DNA of 36,153 nt from Prevotella corporis DSM 18810 = JCM 8529 (GTDB taxonomy: Bacteria > Bacteroidota > Bacteroidia > Bacteroidales > Bacteroidaceae): NCBI RefSeq assembly GCF_000430525.1, contig NZ_AUME01000031.1:1-36153 (forward strand). The letters are read 5' to 3'. Numbering within the stretch: position 1 is the stretch's first letter; each line of letters begins with the position of its first letter. This document shows positions 1-8,600 of the stretch, piece by piece. Under the pieces are notes generated by a model. It was not told the DNA's origin and made no database searches. It was given only the letters and a program-made list of their open reading frames with translations. Both the position numbers and the translations under genes were made by a program.

Positions 1-255
1 TTCACGTATATGGACTTCCCGGCCCAAGTGCAGAGGTGCATATATACGACCAACTGGATTGAAAGGCTCAACAGGAAGTACAGGAGAACCATCCAAATGA
101 GAACATCCATGCCATCAGAAAAGTCCGTCATCTTCCTCCTGGCAGCCGTGGCGATGGAGGAAACAAAGACAACATATGAAAGGAGAATATATCAATTCAA
201 AAACTGGAAAGAAAAGAATAAAATAACAGCGGAAGTACAGAGAAAGGAAAGATGA
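1..255 (+). CDS. IS256-family transposase, C-terminal fragment cut by window edge
   Basis: The frame is open from base 1 (no start codon needed) and ends at a TGA at 253-255, giving about 84 residues. The segment YTTNWIERLNRKYRRT followed by RTSMPSEKSVIFLLA is the conserved C-terminal part of Mutator/IS256-type DDE transposases, where the catalytic Glu region lies just upstream and so outside the window. The tail is basic, as usual for the family. The enzyme would cut and join the ends of its own element. It is truncated only by the window edge, so whether the full gene is intact cannot be judged. The inverted-repeat-like end at 257-280 directly follows the stop codon. Confidence 0.88.
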   Translation, partial: FTYMDFPAQVQRCIYTTNWIERLNRKYRRTIQMRTSMPSEKSVIFLLAAVAMEETKTTYERRIYQFKNWKEKNKITAEVQRKER

Positions 256-280
256 ATTACACACTTTTAAGGACACTACC
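1..280 (+). mobile_element. Right end of an IS256-family insertion sequence
   Basis: The transposase C-terminus is followed two bases after its stop codon by a sequence (257-280) starting TTACACACTTTTAAGGACAC and ending in CTACC. An almost identical sequence forms both ends of the short element at 4222-4324, so 257-280 is very probably the right terminal inverted repeat. The left end lies outside the window, so the exact boundary and target duplication cannot be confirmed. Confidence 0.7.
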
Positions 281-419
281 TTTTGTTTAGTTGACAAGTT
301 CATGAGTTGATAGCTCAAAGCTGTTGTTTCCTTAGGACACAAAACACGGTTTATCAATTAGTTGTAAAACACCTATTTTTTTTTTGGCGAAGTCAGGAGC
401 CTACAGACACATACAGGAA

Positions 420-453
420 AGATGCAAATCAACCGTGACTTGCATCTTTTTTA
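420..453 (+). terminator. Rho-independent terminator-like hairpin
   Basis: An 8-bp perfect stem (AGATGCAA at 420-427 with TTGCATCT at 440-447) has a 12-nt loop and is followed by a T-rich run. No + strand gene precedes it now except the transposase end about 165 bp upstream. Confidence 0.6.
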
Positions 454-623
454 TTTGATGACAGCCAAACTGCCAAAGCTATGAGGAAGCACTACAGAAT
501 TGGAAGGCGATGGAATGAAAAGGAGCCAATGCCACAAGCATATCCAATTTTGGATCTCAGAAGGAGTAGCCCCCCTCGCAAAAAGATAAATATAACGATG
601 GAGAATACCTCTATCCATTATCA

Positions 624-705
624 GTGTAATGAGTGATTAGGCTGCGAAAGGTCATCTATCGCAATGCAAAAGCTAACCTTTTGTGAAGTGAAAGCTAAGG
701 TATCG
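624..705. repeat. 22-bp-period palindrome array (copy A)
   Basis: Three to four imperfect palindromic units lie at about 624-640, 646-661, 667-683 (CAAAAGCTAACCTTTTG) and 690-705, spaced 21-23 bp apart. The unit resembles those at 9594-9654, 23203-23285 and 34950-35010. This copy is the most degenerate of the set. Confidence 0.6.
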
Positions 706-964
706 GAGCTATATGCTTATCATCCTAATTTTCAAACGATTACAAATGCGTCTGTCAGAGACATGCCGCAATCGTGTCAAGCTCTCAAAAAGAGATGCTT
801 GAAAACCTTGAAACAACCATCTTACACCTATTGATATATATGGGAAAGACTCGGCAAAAACCCATGTATTCTGCCAAACTACGAGTTAAAACTCCCAAAT
901 AGCTATTAAATTCATACAATTAATATTATTTTAATTATTTATAATCATCTTTTCAACCGTAAAA

Positions 965-996
965 TTTGTATATTAAAAATTCATTGTATAAATTTG
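965..996 (+). promoter_or_regulatory. argR promoter with possible ARG box
   Basis: A Bacteroidota-type promoter is visible: TTTG at 965-968, a 20-nt spacer, and TAAATTTG at 989-996, matching TAnnTTTG. Transcription should start near 1003, about 24 nt before the ATG. The spacer (968-985) partly matches the ARG-box pattern (core AATTCAT half-site preceded by an A/T tract), which would fit autoregulation by ArgR, but several positions deviate, so the operator is tentative. Confidence 0.65.
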
Positions 997-1026
997 CATT
1001 TACCAATCGGATAAATATTCAAGACC

Positions 1027-1509
1027 ATGAAAGTTAAAACCAGTAGATTAGAAACATTGAAAATGCTCATCTCCAGCATGGAACTAAGCACTCAGGATGA
1101 AGTCATCAGAGAGTTGAAGAAAGAAGGCTACAAGCTGACGCAGGCTACTTTGAGTCGTGACCTCAAACAGCTGAAAGTTGCAAAGGCAGCGTCGATGAAT
1201 GGCAAATACGTCTATGTATTGCCCAATGAGACGATGTACAAACGCGTCACAGCACCGAGAAAAGCTGGTGAAATGCTTCAAAAGAGCGGTTATATCTCCA
1301 TCAATTTCTCCGGTCAGTTGGCAGTCATGAAGACCCGTCCGGGGTACGCAAGCGCAATCGCCTACAACCTGGACAGTAGCGATCTGCCAGGAGTGCTCGG
1401 TACTATTGCTGGAGACGACACCATATTTATAGCAACCAGAGAGGGATGCTCGCGCAAAGACATCCTCAACTCTCTGTCATACATCATCCCTGAAATATCA
1501 GAATCATGA
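1027..1509 (+). CDS. argR: Arginine repressor ArgR
   Basis: The 160-residue product has the length and two-domain layout of ArgR. Residues 1-70 form the winged-helix DNA-binding domain, with the typical TQATLSRDLKQLKV recognition segment. Residues 80-155 form the oligomerisation and arginine-binding domain, with the GTIAGDDTIFIATRE motif whose paired Asp residues bind arginine in the family. ArgR hexamers repress or activate arginine metabolism genes when arginine is plentiful. The ATG at 1027 sits about 24 nt after the predicted transcription start. Its stop codon overlaps the start of the next gene (ATGA at 1506-1509), so the three-gene run to proC is probably one transcript. The biosynthetic genes argG, argC and argD, often found next to argR in Bacteroides, are not here. 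Confidence 0.95.
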   Translation: MKVKTSRLETLKMLISSMELSTQDEVIRELKKEGYKLTQATLSRDLKQLKVAKAASMNGKYVYVLPNETMYKRVTAPRKAGEMLQKSGYISINFSGQLAVMKTRPGYASAIAYNLDSSDLPGVLGTIAGDDTIFIATREGCSRKDILNSLSYIIPEISES

Positions 1510-1733
1510 GTTTCGAAACAAAAAGACGGCTGACACGCTCAACCAAAGATGCAATATTCGCCGGAGTCTGCGGTGGTATTGCCGAATACATGGAACTTGA
1601 CTCCACTGCTATCCGTGTTCTGTATGCGGCATTGACTGTATTCAGTGCAGCCTTTCCAGGAGTATTGCTCTACATAATCCTTTGGGCCATCATGCCAAAG
1701 GCCGATAATAACAATCAACTGACTGATGTTTGA
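1506..1733 (+). CDS. PspC-domain small membrane protein
   Basis: The 75-residue product is a single PspC domain: an RRLTRSTKDAIFAGVCGGIA segment (residues 6-25) then a membrane span of roughly residues 35-62 ending in IILWAIMPKAD. PspC proteins are inner-membrane proteins; in Enterobacteria PspC takes part in the phage-shock response, while stand-alone short forms in Bacteroidota have no firmly assigned role. The gene overlaps argR by 4 bp (ATGA) and precedes proC by 31 bp, so it is probably translationally coupled to argR. Nothing in the sequence explains a link to arginine or proline metabolism. Confidence 0.85.
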   Translation: MSFETKRRLTRSTKDAIFAGVCGGIAEYMELDSTAIRVLYAALTVFSAAFPGVLLYIILWAIMPKADNNNQLTDV

Positions 1734-1764
1734 TTGATTTTAAGAAGCGAAAGGAAAACCGTAC

Positions 1765-2544
1765 ATGAGAATAGCAATCATTGGAGCTGGTGCAATGGGT
1801 GGTGCGCTGGCTGAAGGACTGTTGAAAGGAAATATCTTCCTGCCAAAAGACGTTACCATAGCCAACCCACACGAAGACAAACTGAAACGCTTTGCCGAAA
1901 TAGGGGCGAGCATTACGACCGAGAATCAAGCTGCCATCATCGGAGCAGACATCGTCGTTATCGCAGTGAAGCCCCAGACAGTGCGCCAGGTACTGGAGGA
2001 TATCAAGCTCTCGTTCGACCCCAAAAGTCAAGTGCTCGTCAACATGGCAGCCAACATCGGCAGTACGCAGATACAACAGTGGTTGGAAAACGACCATCTT
2101 TCCATCTTCCAAGTGATACCCAACACGGCGATAGCACAAAGATGCTCGATGACATTCATTGCGCCAATAGGCGCCACGGCAGAGCAAACAGCCATGATGG
2201 AGCAGATTTTCGACGACCTCGGCAAGACTTACATCACCGACGAGGCGCACCTTGAAGCCGGCACAGTTCTGGCAAGCTGCGGCATAGCCTATGCCATGCG
2301 ATACATACGGGCCGCAGCTGAAGGTGGAGTTGAGCTGGGTTTCAGCGCCGATGTGGCAAAAGACATTGTGTTGCAGACCGTGAAAGGCGCCGTCGCCCTT
2401 CTGCAGGCAAGCGGCAATCATCCCGAAGCGGAAATCGACAAGGTGACAACTGCGGGCGGAACGACCATCAAAGGATTGAACGAGATGGAGCATGCGGGGT
2501 TCACTTCGGCAGTAATCCGCGGATTAAAGGCCGCCTCTGAATAG
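1765..2544 (+). CDS. proC: Pyrroline-5-carboxylate reductase
   Basis: The 259-residue product starts with a Rossmann nucleotide-binding motif (GAGAMGGALAEGLL, residues 7-20) and carries the C-terminal dimerisation helix region including TTAGGTTIKGLNEME near residue 230. In this family the signature is normally TTPGGTT; the Pro is Ala here. The enzyme reduces 1-pyrroline-5-carboxylate to proline with NAD(P)H in the cytoplasm, the last step of proline synthesis. Being downstream of argR fits the family pattern in Bacteroidota, where proC often sits with arginine genes. The length is normal for ProC. Start ATG at 1765 follows the PspC gene stop by about 30 bp. Confidence 0.95.
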   Translation: MRIAIIGAGAMGGALAEGLLKGNIFLPKDVTIANPHEDKLKRFAEIGASITTENQAAIIGADIVVIAVKPQTVRQVLEDIKLSFDPKSQVLVNMAANIGSTQIQQWLENDHLSIFQVIPNTAIAQRCSMTFIAPIGATAEQTAMMEQIFDDLGKTYITDEAHLEAGTVLASCGIAYAMRYIRAAAEGGVELGFSADVAKDIVLQTVKGAVALLQASGNHPEAEIDKVTTAGGTTIKGLNEMEHAGFTSAVIRGLKAASE

Positions 2545-2910
2545 ACGGCAAAAATTGAATGTCTGCGCTATCTGTCTTTTTAAGGGCATATTATTATTGT
2601 TCATCGCCCAAAACACACTCCCCAATCAGACTATAAAGTAGGATTGGGGGTATAACTTTTCGCATCGTCCAACCTAATAGACACACCCAAAATATATCTA
2701 TCTCTCACCTCCGGAAAATATTCTGATAACTTAATTCTATCTCATTCGTGATTCTCATGCCACAAAGAAATGCGCAGAGCAAAAACAGAATCTTTGACTA
2801 CTCGCAACAAACATTTACACCCGTGAGCCCCGATCAACACTCCTCTTTGAAAAGCAGAGATTGCATTCACGCATGCTAAGCAAAATAATCATCTTTTTTC
2901 TCTTAATAAA
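2545..2910. other. Intergenic stretch after proC
   Basis: No gene is visible. A hairpin with an 8-bp perfect stem (CCCCAATC at 2620-2627, GATTGGGG at 2642-2649) is followed by a short T run and might end the argR-proC transcript, but its U tract is weak. The remaining sequence is A/T-rich without repeats I can recognise. Confidence 0.45.
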
Positions 2911-2942
2911 TTTGGAAGTTAAATTAGGATTCCATATATTTG
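2911..2942 (+). promoter_or_regulatory. Promoter of the alcohol dehydrogenase gene
   Basis: TTTG at 2911-2914 and TATATTTG at 2935-2942 are separated by 20 nt, matching the Bacteroidota -33/-7 consensus fully. The implied 5' leader is about 100 nt long and A/T-rich, without a clear riboswitch fold. Confidence 0.75.
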
Positions 2943-3050
2943 CGCTATCACTTTTTATCATTTTTCAACAGAAACAAGCTGTTTAATAATGAAATAAAAG
3001 CGAGTTGAATAAATTACTATATCTAACAATCACCTAAAACAAAAGTCATT

Positions 3051-4121
3051 ATGAAAGCGTATGCAATGCTTGGCCTCAACAAGGCCGGATGGATTGAGAA
3101 GGAAAGACCCGCATGTGGTCCAATGGATGCAATTGTAAAGCCTTTGGCAGTTGCGCCTTGTACATCTGACGTTCACACCGTATGGGAGGGAGCCATTGGC
3201 GACCGTAAGGACATGATTCTCGGCCACGAAGCTACGGGTGAGGTAGTGGAAGTGGGTTCGATGGTAAAAGATTTCAAACCTGGCGACCGTGTTATCGTTC
3301 CTGCAATTACACCAGACTGGAACTCACTCGAAGCACAGAACGGTTTTTCTATGCACTCTGGCGGAATGCTGGCAGGCTGGAAGTTCTCCAACTTCAAGGA
3401 TGGTGTCTTTGCAGAGTATTTCCACGTTAATGATGCCGACGGTAACTTGGCACTCATTCCTGAAGGCATGGATCCGGTTGCTGCAACAATGCTCTCCGAC
3501 ATGGTTCCTACTGGCTTCCATGGGGTTGAACTCGCAGACGTGAAATTTGGTGACGAAGTGCTTGTTATTGGTATCGGTCCTGTTGGTTTGATGGCAGTTG
3601 CCGGAACAGCCCTCAGAGGTGCATCCAACATCTATGCCGTAGGTAGCCGACCTGTTTGTGCAGCTGCTGCAAAGGCTTACGGTGCAACAGAAATCATCGA
3701 CTACCACAATGGTCCTATCGCCCAACAAGTTATGGAACGCACCAACGGTAAGGGCGTTGACCGTGTTGTTATCGCTGGTGGTACTGTTGATACATTTGCA
3801 GAGGCAGTCACTGTGTTGAAGCCAGGCGGTGTCATCGGAAATGTGAACTACCTTGGCAGCGGTGAGTTTGTAAAGATTCCACGCGTTGAATGGGGTGTAG
3901 GTATGGGCCACAAGACCATCAGAGGCGGTTTGATGCCTGGTGGAAGACTACGTATGGAGAAATTGGCAAAGCTCGTTACTTCAGGACGCCTTGATCTCAA
4001 ACACCTCATTACCCACCGTTTCAACGGTTTCGAGCACATGGAAGAGGCCCTCTTGCTGATGAAGGATAAACCAAGGGATTTGATTAAGCCAGTAGTTGTT
4101 CTCGCAGAAGATCTCTATTAA
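3051..4121 (+). CDS. NADP-dependent secondary alcohol dehydrogenase (zinc, medium-chain)
   Basis: The 356-residue product aligns along its whole length, from memory, with the Thermoanaerobacter and Clostridium beijerinckii secondary alcohol dehydrogenases, which interconvert isopropanol or 2-butanol and their ketones. The catalytic zinc ligands of those enzymes are at the same positions: Cys37, His59, Glu60 and Asp150. The Rossmann motif GIGPVGL is at 174-180. Gly198-Ser199-Arg200 and Tyr218, which hold the NADP phosphate, are kept, so NADP(H) is the predicted cofactor. The structural-zinc cysteine cluster of horse-liver-type enzymes is absent, as in its relatives. The gene stands alone with its own promoter and terminator, and its GGT/CGT/GTT-rich codon use suggests high expression. 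The natural substrate is not evident. Confidence 0.93.
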   Translation: MKAYAMLGLNKAGWIEKERPACGPMDAIVKPLAVAPCTSDVHTVWEGAIGDRKDMILGHEATGEVVEVGSMVKDFKPGDRVIVPAITPDWNSLEAQNGFSMHSGGMLAGWKFSNFKDGVFAEYFHVNDADGNLALIPEGMDPVAATMLSDMVPTGFHGVELADVKFGDEVLVIGIGPVGLMAVAGTALRGASNIYAVGSRPVCAAAAKAYGATEIIDYHNGPIAQQVMERTNGKGVDRVVIAGGTVDTFAEAVTVLKPGGVIGNVNYLGSGEFVKIPRVEWGVGMGHKTIRGGLMPGGRLRMEKLAKLVTSGRLDLKHLITHRFNGFEHMEEALLLMKDKPRDLIKPVVVLAEDLY

Positions 4122-4176
4122 GGATTAATCAGTGGACGACTGCTGTCGTCAGCAACGCTCAATCTATACGATAAGC

Positions 4177-4219
4177 AATGGCAAGCACAATGTAGCTACT
4201 ACACATGCTTGCCATTTTT
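4177..4219 (+). terminator. Terminator of the alcohol dehydrogenase gene
   Basis: AATGGCAAGCA at 4177-4187 pairs perfectly with TGCTTGCCATT at 4206-4216, and a T run follows. It lies 55 bp after the stop codon. Confidence 0.85.
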
Positions 4220-4221
4220 CT

Positions 4222-4324
4222 GGTATTGGCCTATAAAAGTGTGTAAGTTTCATTTTTTCTTTTTTATAGTTTTCAAATACAAAGATAAGAAAAAGGAGTT
4301 TACACACTTTTATAGGACAGTACC
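4222..4324. mobile_element. ~103-bp MITE-like element related to the IS256-type IS
   Basis: A perfect 17-bp inverted repeat (CCTATAAAAGTGTGTAA at 4230-4246, its complement at 4300-4316) extends outward to about 25 bp with three mismatches. The right end is nearly identical to the IS end at 257-280, differing by one inserted base and one substitution. The ~50-bp A/T-rich interior has no coding capacity. This is the layout of a non-autonomous miniature element mobilised in trans by the IS transposase. No clear target duplication is visible beside it, so the edges may have decayed. Confidence 0.72.
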
Positions 4325-4440
4325 CAAAATTCAGCATTGATAATCCTTCCTTGTTTTCTGAATATATTATAATCTCTTCGAGTTTTGCGTAAGAGGGGGC
4401 GAAAGTGGTTGGGACTTGCAAGTTTCAGGTTATGGGAAAC

Positions 4441-5016
4441 TTAATAAAGCAAGACAAGTCCTGCCACGGCGGCATAGCATATCATGCGGATGGGGTTTAT
4501 CTTCAGCCACATTGTACCGGCGAATGTGGAAAGGAATAGGGCGATGCTGATGCAGAAATGCCATAGGCTGATGTCTGGTGATGAAAAGTTCTCGCTGTTG
4601 CAGAGTAGTAACGTCGCAGCAGCAAGTAAGCCAACGACTACCGGGCGCAGACCGGAAAATATTGATTGCACAATTGGCGAGTTCATGTACTTCAGGAACA
4701 TCTTGCTTATGAGCAGCATCAAGATAAGAGAGGGTAACACCAGCGCGAAAGTCGCCGTCATACTTCCCAAAACAGACATGGTGTTGCTCATGCCGGCATT
4801 ATGAATTGCCGTGTAACCGCAGTATGTGGCAGAGTTGATACCAATGGGACCTGGTGTCATCTGTGATATAGCAACGATGTTGGTGAACTCAGCGGACGTC
4901 AGCCAGTGATGGTTGATGACTGTTTCTGTCTGAATGAGGGATAGCATACCATATCCACCACCGAACCCAAACAGTCCGATGACGAAGAATGTATAGAATA
5001 TCTCAAGGAATATCAT
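4441..5016 (-). CDS. Chromate transporter family protein, second half-subunit
   Basis: The 191-residue membrane protein is one CHR domain. It shows the family motifs FGFGGGYGML (residues 16-25), SQMTPGPIGINSATYCGY (about 51-68) and GLRPVVVGLLAA (about 121-132), with five or six membrane spans. Full-length ChrA proteins hold two such domains and export chromate by proton exchange; short forms act as pairs. Here the paired gene lies immediately upstream, overlapping by 4 bp (ATGA), so the two halves are probably made together and form a heterodimer. The true substrate in a gut or oral anaerobe is unknown, since many CHR proteins have not been tested on chromate. Confidence 0.9.
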   Translation of the reverse strand: MIFLEIFYTFFVIGLFGFGGGYGMLSLIQTETVINHHWLTSAEFTNIVAISQMTPGPIGINSATYCGYTAIHNAGMSNTMSVLGSMTATFALVLPSLILMLLISKMFLKYMNSPIVQSIFSGLRPVVVGLLAAATLLLCNSENFSSPDISLWHFCISIALFLSTFAGTMWLKINPIRMICYAAVAGLVLLY

Positions 5017-5636
5017 GGCTTATCTTCTTCCGTCGGGGTAATGAACTTTCCGTATAAATAGCCGGCTGTACCTGCGGCAATAAGAATATAAATGGGATTT
5101 ACGCCCATCAAGGCAATAAGAAGTGCGGTAGCGATGGGAATCCAGCAGTTCGCCAAGTTGATTTTCGCACTTTTCGCCAGGTTAAAGGTCGGTACAGCAA
5201 TCAAGGCGACCACCGCCGGGCGAATGCCTCTGAACATTGCGGCTACCCAAGCCACATCCATAAACCGATGGAAGAAGACTGCGATGGCAAGAATAATCAG
5301 GAACGAGGGGAGAGCAGCTCCCAAACTTGTGCAGAGTGCGCCCTTTACTTTCCTTAATTTGTAGCCAACGAAGATGCTGATGTTGATGGCAAACACGCCG
5401 GGACAGCTCTGCGCCACCGCTATGAGGTCAAGAAAGTCTTCCTTCGCAATCCATTTCTGCTTCTCCACCACTTCGCTTTCTATGATGGGAATCATGGCAT
5501 AGCCACCACCCAATGTGAACGCTCCTATCCTGAAGAACACCTTGAATGCCTGCCAATAAAGCGAACGCCCACTTTTTCCGTCCGTTGGGGCGGAAAGTGG
5601 GCGTTGTTCTGTTATGTTCTTCTTCTCTTTCGGCAT
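5013..5636 (-). CDS. Chromate transporter family protein, first half-subunit
   Basis: The 207-residue protein has a ~28-residue polar N-terminus and then one CHR domain, with FTLGGGYAMIPII (about residues 40-52), QSCPGVFAINISIFVGY (about 75-91) and RGIRPAVVALIA (about 136-147). It is predicted to have five or six membrane spans. The start codon is only 10 bp after the purL stop, and the gene overlaps the second CHR gene by 4 bp, so purL and both transporters are probably one operon. The two halves differ enough in sequence to have inserted into the membrane as distinct subunits, as known for paired short-chain CHR proteins. Confidence 0.9.
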   Translation of the reverse strand: MPKEKKNITEQRPLSAPTDGKSGRSLYWQAFKVFFRIGAFTLGGGYAMIPIIESEVVEKQKWIAKEDFLDLIAVAQSCPGVFAINISIFVGYKLRKVKGALCTSLGAALPSFLIILAIAVFFHRFMDVAWVAAMFRGIRPAVVALIAVPTFNLAKSAKINLANCWIPIATALLIALMGVNPIYILIAAGTAGYLYGKFITPTEEDKP

Positions 5637-5646
5637 CTCTTTCGGC

Positions 5647-8600
5647 TTAGTTATTATTGATTTTCGCTTCCACCCACTTGCGTGCGTTCACGAATACTTC
5701 CATCCACGGTGTTACCTCGTCCTCTTTACGGTCAAGGGGATACCATGCATTCTGCCATGGGAATACGGAACGCTCCATGTGTGGCATCATCGCAAGATGT
5801 CTTCCGTCGTCTGAGCAGATACCTGCCACGTTGTAATCCGAGCCGTTTGGATTGCCGGGATAATCGGCATAGTTGTATTTTAGCACTACGTTATAGCGGT
5901 CTTCTGGTTCCGGAAGCGAGAATTTTCCTTCCCCATGCGCCACCCAGATGCCTAACTTGCTTCCGCTCAGCGAACCCAATAGAACGCTTTGATTGCGAGG
6001 AACGACTACGCCAAGGAAGCTACTCTCGAACTTGTGACTGTTATTGTGAAGCAATCGGGCACGATGCTTGTGGTCGGGGTTGATGAGATTCAGCTCAACC
6101 ATCAACTGACAGCCGTTGCAAACACCTAACGACAGTGTGTCTTCGCGGGCATAGAAGTTGTCAAGAGCATTCTTTGCCTTCTCGTTGTATAAGAATGCGC
6201 CTGCCCATCCCTTAGCCGAACCAAGCACATCGGAGTTGGAGAAGCCTCCGCAGAACACAATCATGTTTACCTCCTCCAATGTCTCGCGACCAGAAATCAA
6301 GTCGGTCATAGTAACATCTTTCACCTCAAAGCCCGCTAAATAGAGGCAATAGGCCATCTCACGGTCACCATTCGTACCCTTTTCGCGAATGATAGCAGCC
6401 TTCGGCATTGCTTGTCGGGGAGCCGTTGTTGGTTCTTTCCACCGATTGGGGTTTAGCTTATATTGTTCCAAAGAGCCCTCAAAGTCGGGTTTGAACTTCA
6501 TTTCTATCGGCTGTTTCTTGTAGTTTTCATGGCGCTTTTGTGCCATTCCACTGAAACTCTGTTTGCGATCGAGCAGATAAGAAGTCTCGTACCATGTCTC
6601 GCGCATTGCGTCAATATCGAACTCTTGCTTCCAATTGCCATCGGTGATACTCAAGATTCGGTTGTTCGTATCCGGGCAACCGATTCTGGCAAATCCGATA
6701 CAGTTTTCTTCCAAGAAAGCCTTTACCTCATCATTGTGCTCGTCGGAAACCTGAATGATGACACCCGGATTCTCGGCAAACAACTTCTTGATGATGTCCT
6801 CGCCCTTGATGTCGTGCAGATTGATTTTCAATCCGCCCTCCGTATTTGCGAAAGTCATTTCCAAAAGGGCAGTTATCATACCTCCGGCGGAGATGTCATG
6901 TCCGGCGATAATCCATCCACGGCGAATCATTTCCTGAACCGCATCGAAGCAGTCGGAGAAGTAGCGGGGTTCTCTCACTGTGGGAACGTCAGAGCCTACC
7001 TTGCCCAAACTCTGTGCGAAGGCAGAACCGCCAAGGCGTTGCTCATCGAAACTGAAGTCGATATGATAGAGACGAGTGTTCTTGTCGTTGACCAACACGG
7101 GTGAAACCACCTTGCGAATGTCGCTCACCTCTCCTCCACTGGTGACAATAACGGTTCCCGGAGAGATGATTTTCTCGCCGTTGGGGTATTGTTGTGTGAG
7201 TGAGAGCGAGTCTTTGCCTGTCGGAACATTCACGCCGATAGCGCAACAAAAGTCAGATAATGCCTTGACTGCCTTGTAAAGTCTGGCGTCCTCGCCCTTC
7301 TGCGCTCTGCAAGGCCACATCCAGTTGGCAGAAAGGCTGAGACTGTCCATACCGTCTGCCAATGGCGCCCACACAATATTGGTCAATGATTCGGCAACGG
7401 AGAGCACCGAACCCGCCTCCGGCGATGCCAAACCAGCCTGTGGAGCATGTCCCAAAGCTGTGGCGATGCCCTTGTGTCCGCGATAGTCGAGGGCGACAAC
7501 ACCGCAGTCGGACAGTGGCAATTGTATCTGTCCCTGACACTGTTGGCGAGCCACCTTGCCCGTAACGGAGCGGTCCACCTTGTTGGTCAGCCAGTCTTTG
7601 CAAGCCACGGCTTCGAGTTGCAGCACCCGTTTCAGATATTCTTCAACCTTATTTATATCATAGGAGACGTCGGCATATTTGCGCTCGACGGTCTCGTCAG
7701 TCATAATAGTCTTTGGCGAATGGCCGAACATCTGCGCAACATCCAAGTCGAACGGTTTTATACCGTCGCCCTGAACGAACGAAAAATGAGCATCGCCTGT
7801 GGTTTCTCCCACAACATACATCGGCGCACGTTCGCGCTCGGCTATTCTTTGCACGTGGTCGAGGTGCTTTTCATCGATAAGCAGCCCCATGCGCTCTTGC
7901 GACTCGTTGGCAATTATCTCCTTTGCGCTTAGTGTCTTGTCGCCGATTGGCAACTGCGTCATGTCGATTTCGCCACCACATTCCTCAACCAATTCGCTCA
8001 GACAGTTCAAGTGTCCTGCCGAACCGTGGTCGTGAATCGACACAACTGGGTTGTTGTCTTCTTCGGAAAGTGCGCGAACCAAGTTGTAAGCACGCTTCTG
8101 CATCTCCGCATTGGCACGCTGAATGGCATTCAGTTCTATGCCGTTGGAGTAGCGCCCGGTGTTTACCGATGACACGGAGCCACCACCCAAGCCGATGCGA
8201 TAGTTATCACCCCCAACAACGACAACCTTGTTTCCCGGTTGTGGCTCTTTCTTCAGGCAGTCGCGTTTGTTACCGAAGCCCACGCCACCTGCCAACATGA
8301 TTACCTTGTCATAGGCATAATTCTCTCCGTTCTCTTGATGTTCAAATGTCAGCAGCGAACCGGTTATCAGCGGTTGCCCGAACTTGTTGCCAAAGTCGCT
8401 TGCACCGTTGGAAGCCTTTGTCAGAATTTGTTCCGGTGTTTGGTAGAGCCATTGGCGAACAGGGAGGATGTCTTCCCAGTCGCGGAACTCAGGAGTCTTA
8501 TCGTGTTCGTCCTTCAATCGTGGATAGGCTGTCATGTAAACCGCTGTTCCCGCTATCGGCCATGAGCCGGTTCCGCCGCCCATTCGGTCTCTGATTTCAC

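Larger units (their letters stand above)
281..964. other. Intergenic stretch between the IS end and argR promoter
   Basis: No convincing gene is visible on either strand. The stretch holds a terminator-like hairpin at 420-453 and an array of short palindromes at 624-705, both listed separately. A poly-T run lies at about 376-385. The hairpin has no gene in front of it, so the gene it once served may have been displaced by the insertion sequence; that is inference. Confidence 0.5.

Noticed and set aside
624..705. CRISPR array interpretation of the 22-bp repeats
   Set aside because: Units of 17-18 nt and spacers of 4-5 nt are far too short, the units vary within an array, and no cas genes are present.
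3001..3050. Riboswitch in the alcohol dehydrogenase leader
   Set aside because: The ~100-nt leader is A/T-rich with only a short weak hairpin and no conserved riboswitch core.
4164..4421. 85-codon minus-strand frame after the chromate transporter genes
   Set aside because: It runs through the MITE and the alcohol dehydrogenase terminator and has no homology.
6463..7104. + strand open frame (213 codons) within purL
   Set aside because: It is antisense to the conserved PurL synthetase domain with no homology or start context of its own.
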